Shown: piece after piece, positions 20,790 through 22,488 of the stretch | Position numbering within the stretch: position 1 is the stretch's first letter | Layout: each line of letters begins with the position of its first letter | Source: Chthonomonas sp. UBA6659 | GTDB lineage: Bacteria; Armatimonadota; Fimbriimonadia; Fimbriimonadales; Fimbriimonadaceae | Direction of reading: 5' to 3' | DNA length: 22,488 nt | Assembly: GCA_002455425.1 (NCBI GenBank) | Contig: DKKT01000076.1 | Span: 119,335 to 141,822 of the forward strand | The notes under the pieces: generated by a model | Seen by the model: only the letters and a program-made list of their open reading frames with translations | Database searches by the model: none | What the model was told of the DNA's origin: nothing | Translations under genes and position numbers: made by a program

Positions 20790-21802
20790 ACGAAGTCACC
20801 CGTTTCGACTACGAACTGCCTGAAGCACTGATCGCGCAGTCGCCGCTTGAAGACCGTGCCGCGAGCCGTCTGCTTTGGGTCCACCGCGAGGCAGACCGGT
20901 GGAGTCATCGCTCCTTCTTCGAAGTGTCGTCGATCCTCGAACCCGGCGATCTTCTTGTCCTCAACGACACCCGCGTCAGCGCCGTCCGGATCCACGGGCA
21001 CAAGCCGACCGGCGGTGAAGTCGAAGCCCTGTTGCTCCGAGAAGGAACGCAAGAGCGAGAGTTCATTGCGCTGATGCGTCCAGGGAAACGGCTTCCGGCC
21101 GGCGCGAGGGTCGACTTCGAGGGAGACCTCTCGGCAACCGTTCTCGAGACGCTGGTCGAGGGTCAGAAACGGCTGCTGTTCGACGACGTGCCCGACTTCT
21201 CCACCCGCCTCAGAGAGGTCGGCCAGGCTCCCTTGCCTCCCTACATCCGGAGCCGGCTGGCCAACCCCGAGCGCTACCAGACGGTTTACGCCCGTGCGGT
21301 GGGGAGTGCCGCAGCGCCCACTGCCGGCCTCCACTTCACGGAGTCGTTGCTCGGGGAACTGAAGGCGAAAGGGATTCGGTTCGCCACCGTCACTCTCGAT
21401 GTCGGCCTCGACACGTTCCGTCCGATCCAAGTCGACGATGTCGACCAGCACCCCATGCATGGCGAGCGCTGTCACGTCCCGGTCGAGACGGCGGAAGCCG
21501 TCGCGGCATGCCGGGGCCGGATCATCGCGGTCGGAACGACGTCGGTCAGAACGCTCGAGACGTTGGCCCGCGGGCCGCGCGAACTCGAGTCTGGCGAAAC
21601 GGTCTCAAGGTTGTTCATTCGGCCCGGCTACTCGTTCCGGATCGTCGACGGCATGTTCACGAACTTCCACATGCCCAAGACCACGATGCTGATGATGATT
21701 TCAGCCCTCGCCGGGGTCGAGTTGATCATGGACGCGTACCGTGACGCGGTCGCAGAAAAGTACCGGTTCCTCAGCTTCGGTGACTCCATGCTGATTCTCT
21801 AA
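20786..21802 (+). CDS. queA: S-adenosylmethionine:tRNA ribosyltransferase-isomerase QueA
   Basis: 338 residues, typical length. QueA transfers the ribosyl part of S-adenosylmethionine to 7-aminomethyl-7-deazaguanine in tRNA to make epoxyqueuosine. Signature parts are LVLNDTRVSAVRIHG at 57-71, EVEALLL at 78-84, AAPTAGLHFT at 176-185, DVGLDTFRP at 205-213, GTTSVRTLE at 250-258 and TNFHMPKTTMLMMISALAG at 292-310. The ATG at 20786 overlaps the HAD stop. The partner tgt gene is not in the window. There is no strong terminator after it; a weak 5-bp stem followed by TTTTTG lies at 21800-21836. Confidence 0.96.
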   Translation: MNEVTRFDYELPEALIAQSPLEDRAASRLLWVHREADRWSHRSFFEVSSILEPGDLLVLNDTRVSAVRIHGHKPTGGEVEALLLREGTQEREFIALMRPGKRLPAGARVDFEGDLSATVLETLVEGQKRLLFDDVPDFSTRLREVGQAPLPPYIRSRLANPERYQTVYARAVGSAAAPTAGLHFTESLLGELKAKGIRFATVTLDVGLDTFRPIQVDDVDQHPMHGERCHVPVETAEAVAACRGRIIAVGTTSVRTLETLARGPRELESGETVSRLFIRPGYSFRIVDGMFTNFHMPKTTMLMMISALAGVELIMDAYRDAVAEKYRFLSFGDSMLIL

Positions 21803-21839
21803 GGATAACTTCGCGGCCCTTAACCGTCTCTTTTTGTTG

Positions 21840-21845
21840 TAGACT
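21840..21845 (+). promoter_or_regulatory. -10-like TAGACT upstream of the MerR-like gene
   Basis: TAGACT lies 26 bases before the TTG at 21872, so a transcript from near 21852 would have a leader of about 20 bases containing AAGGAG (21859-21864), seven bases before the start. A T-run (21831-21836) precedes it. Confidence 0.4.
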
Positions 21846-21871
21846 AGGTTGCGGGGAGAAGGAGAAGTGCA

Positions 21872-22468
21872 TTGCCTCAGGACGAGTTCGATCCGGTAGC
21901 GTACATCGAAGGCGCGTTTCTCGACGCGAAGCGGGAGGCGGAAGCCGCCGCACAAGACAAGCAGGTTCCGTCGATGGGCGGATACCTCAAAGTGGACGGC
22001 AAGGGGCCGACGGCCCTCCTCGATCGCCCGGCATCCGAAACACCCAGGCCCGACGAGCGGGCGAATGGGAAAGCCAGATTCCGCAAGCGCGAGCTCAGCG
22101 CTCCTCGCCCGCGTCGGGTCAAGAGCGAAAAACCGGTCGCGACGATCGACCCCCAACTTCAAGAAATCTGGATGGCGGTCCCACGCAACATCCAGTTCCT
22201 GTCGAGTTTCTTCGACGATTCGGTGACGGCTCACTATTATCGCGGCGAGTTCAAGGAGTCGCGTGGCGAGTTGATACGCCGCCTCCTCGATCCGGAACTC
22301 ACCCTCGAAGAGGTCAGCCGATTGCTTGGCGTTTGCCCGGCGACGGTCCGCCGCTACACGAATCGAGGATGGCTCGAACACCATCGGACGACGGGCGGAC
22401 AGCGCCGGTTCCGGCTTTCCGGCGTCGTGAAGTTCGTCGAGGTTCACGGCCGACACCCCGAAGCTTAG
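21872..22468 (+). CDS. MerR-like helix-turn-helix DNA-binding protein with long disordered N-terminus
   Basis: 198 residues from a TTG at 21872, chosen because AAGGAG (21859-21864) sits seven bases upstream and no later in-frame ATG gives a better match. Residues 1-90 are acidic then basic, low in hydrophobics and probably disordered. Residues about 92-140 are helical (QEIWMAVPRNIQFLSSFF, YYRGEFKESRGELIRRLLD). Residues 142-190 form a MerR/excisionase-type helix-turn-helix with a wing: LTLEEVSRLLGVCPATVRRYTNRG, then RTTGGQRRFRLSGVVKFVE. It probably binds DNA, possibly as a transcription factor or a recombination accessory. No target site or partner gene is seen. The stop is just before the window end. 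Confidence 0.75.
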   Translation: MPQDEFDPVAYIEGAFLDAKREAEAAAQDKQVPSMGGYLKVDGKGPTALLDRPASETPRPDERANGKARFRKRELSAPRPRRVKSEKPVATIDPQLQEIWMAVPRNIQFLSSFFDDSVTAHYYRGEFKESRGELIRRLLDPELTLEEVSRLLGVCPATVRRYTNRGWLEHHRTTGGQRRFRLSGVVKFVEVHGRHPEA

Positions 22469-22488
22469 GTTCCACGCGAAATAGGCAG

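Noticed and set aside
21800..21836. TAAGG / CCTTA stem plus TTTTTG after queA as a terminator
   Set aside because: The 5-bp stem is too weak and the T-run is eight bases away; it may instead be part of the next promoter.

Overview
This is a gene-dense, GC-rich bacterial window with about 24 protein genes on both strands. It looks chromosomal: it carries housekeeping and metabolic genes (dprA, ruvC, queA, kbl, glcDEF), and I see no phage, insertion-sequence, tRNA, rRNA or CRISPR signal. Two proteins end in a PEP-CTERM sorting signal (VPEPAT, a hydrophobic stretch, then RRRRK). Many further proteins are small, exported and unrecognised, and a Spy/CpxP-like partial protein sits at the left edge. 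My best guess is an Armatimonadota bacterium (Fimbriimonadia-like). That is inferred from protein style only; Planctomycetota are a weaker alternative.

Layout. Positions 1-456 (-) hold the start of an exported protein cut by the window edge. A secreted alkaline-phosphatase-family protein (528-1997, +) meets the glycolate oxidase operon glcD-glcE-glcF (5457 down to 1998, -) tail to tail. Next come two tandem PEP-CTERM paralogues of exactly 258 residues each, then dprA, a small exported protein with a long untranslated leader, an M61-type peptidase with a PDZ domain, and two more exported hypotheticals, all on the minus strand (up to 12555). A short plus-strand pair (MOSC protein and a membrane protein) converges on ruvC (-), which is divergent from a RidA-family gene (+). 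A NarL-type response regulator (-) is divergent from a 56-residue ORF (+). That ORF shares a CTAG stop with a three-gene minus-strand operon (DUF1844 protein, unknown 154-residue protein, double-GNAT acetyltransferase). A lipoprotein, kbl and a lone 5'-nucleotidase C-terminal domain follow on the minus strand. HAD hydrolase, queA and a MerR-like DNA-binding protein close the window on the plus strand.

Expression. Two kinds of gene start are visible. Many cytoplasmic or enzyme genes have a -10-like hexamer (TATCCT, TACAAT, CAGAAT, TATACT) ending 5-7 bases before the start codon, with no Shine-Dalgarno at usual spacing, which suggests leaderless transcripts. Six genes, five of them encoding exported proteins, have a clear Shine-Dalgarno 6-8 bases upstream and a real leader. 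Operons are tight, with GTGA or ATGA stop/start overlaps in glcDEF, MOSC-membrane protein, DUF1844-unknown and HAD-queA. Several minus-strand exported-protein genes end in good rho-independent terminators. No single pathway joins the window; glycolate oxidation is the only complete multi-gene function.
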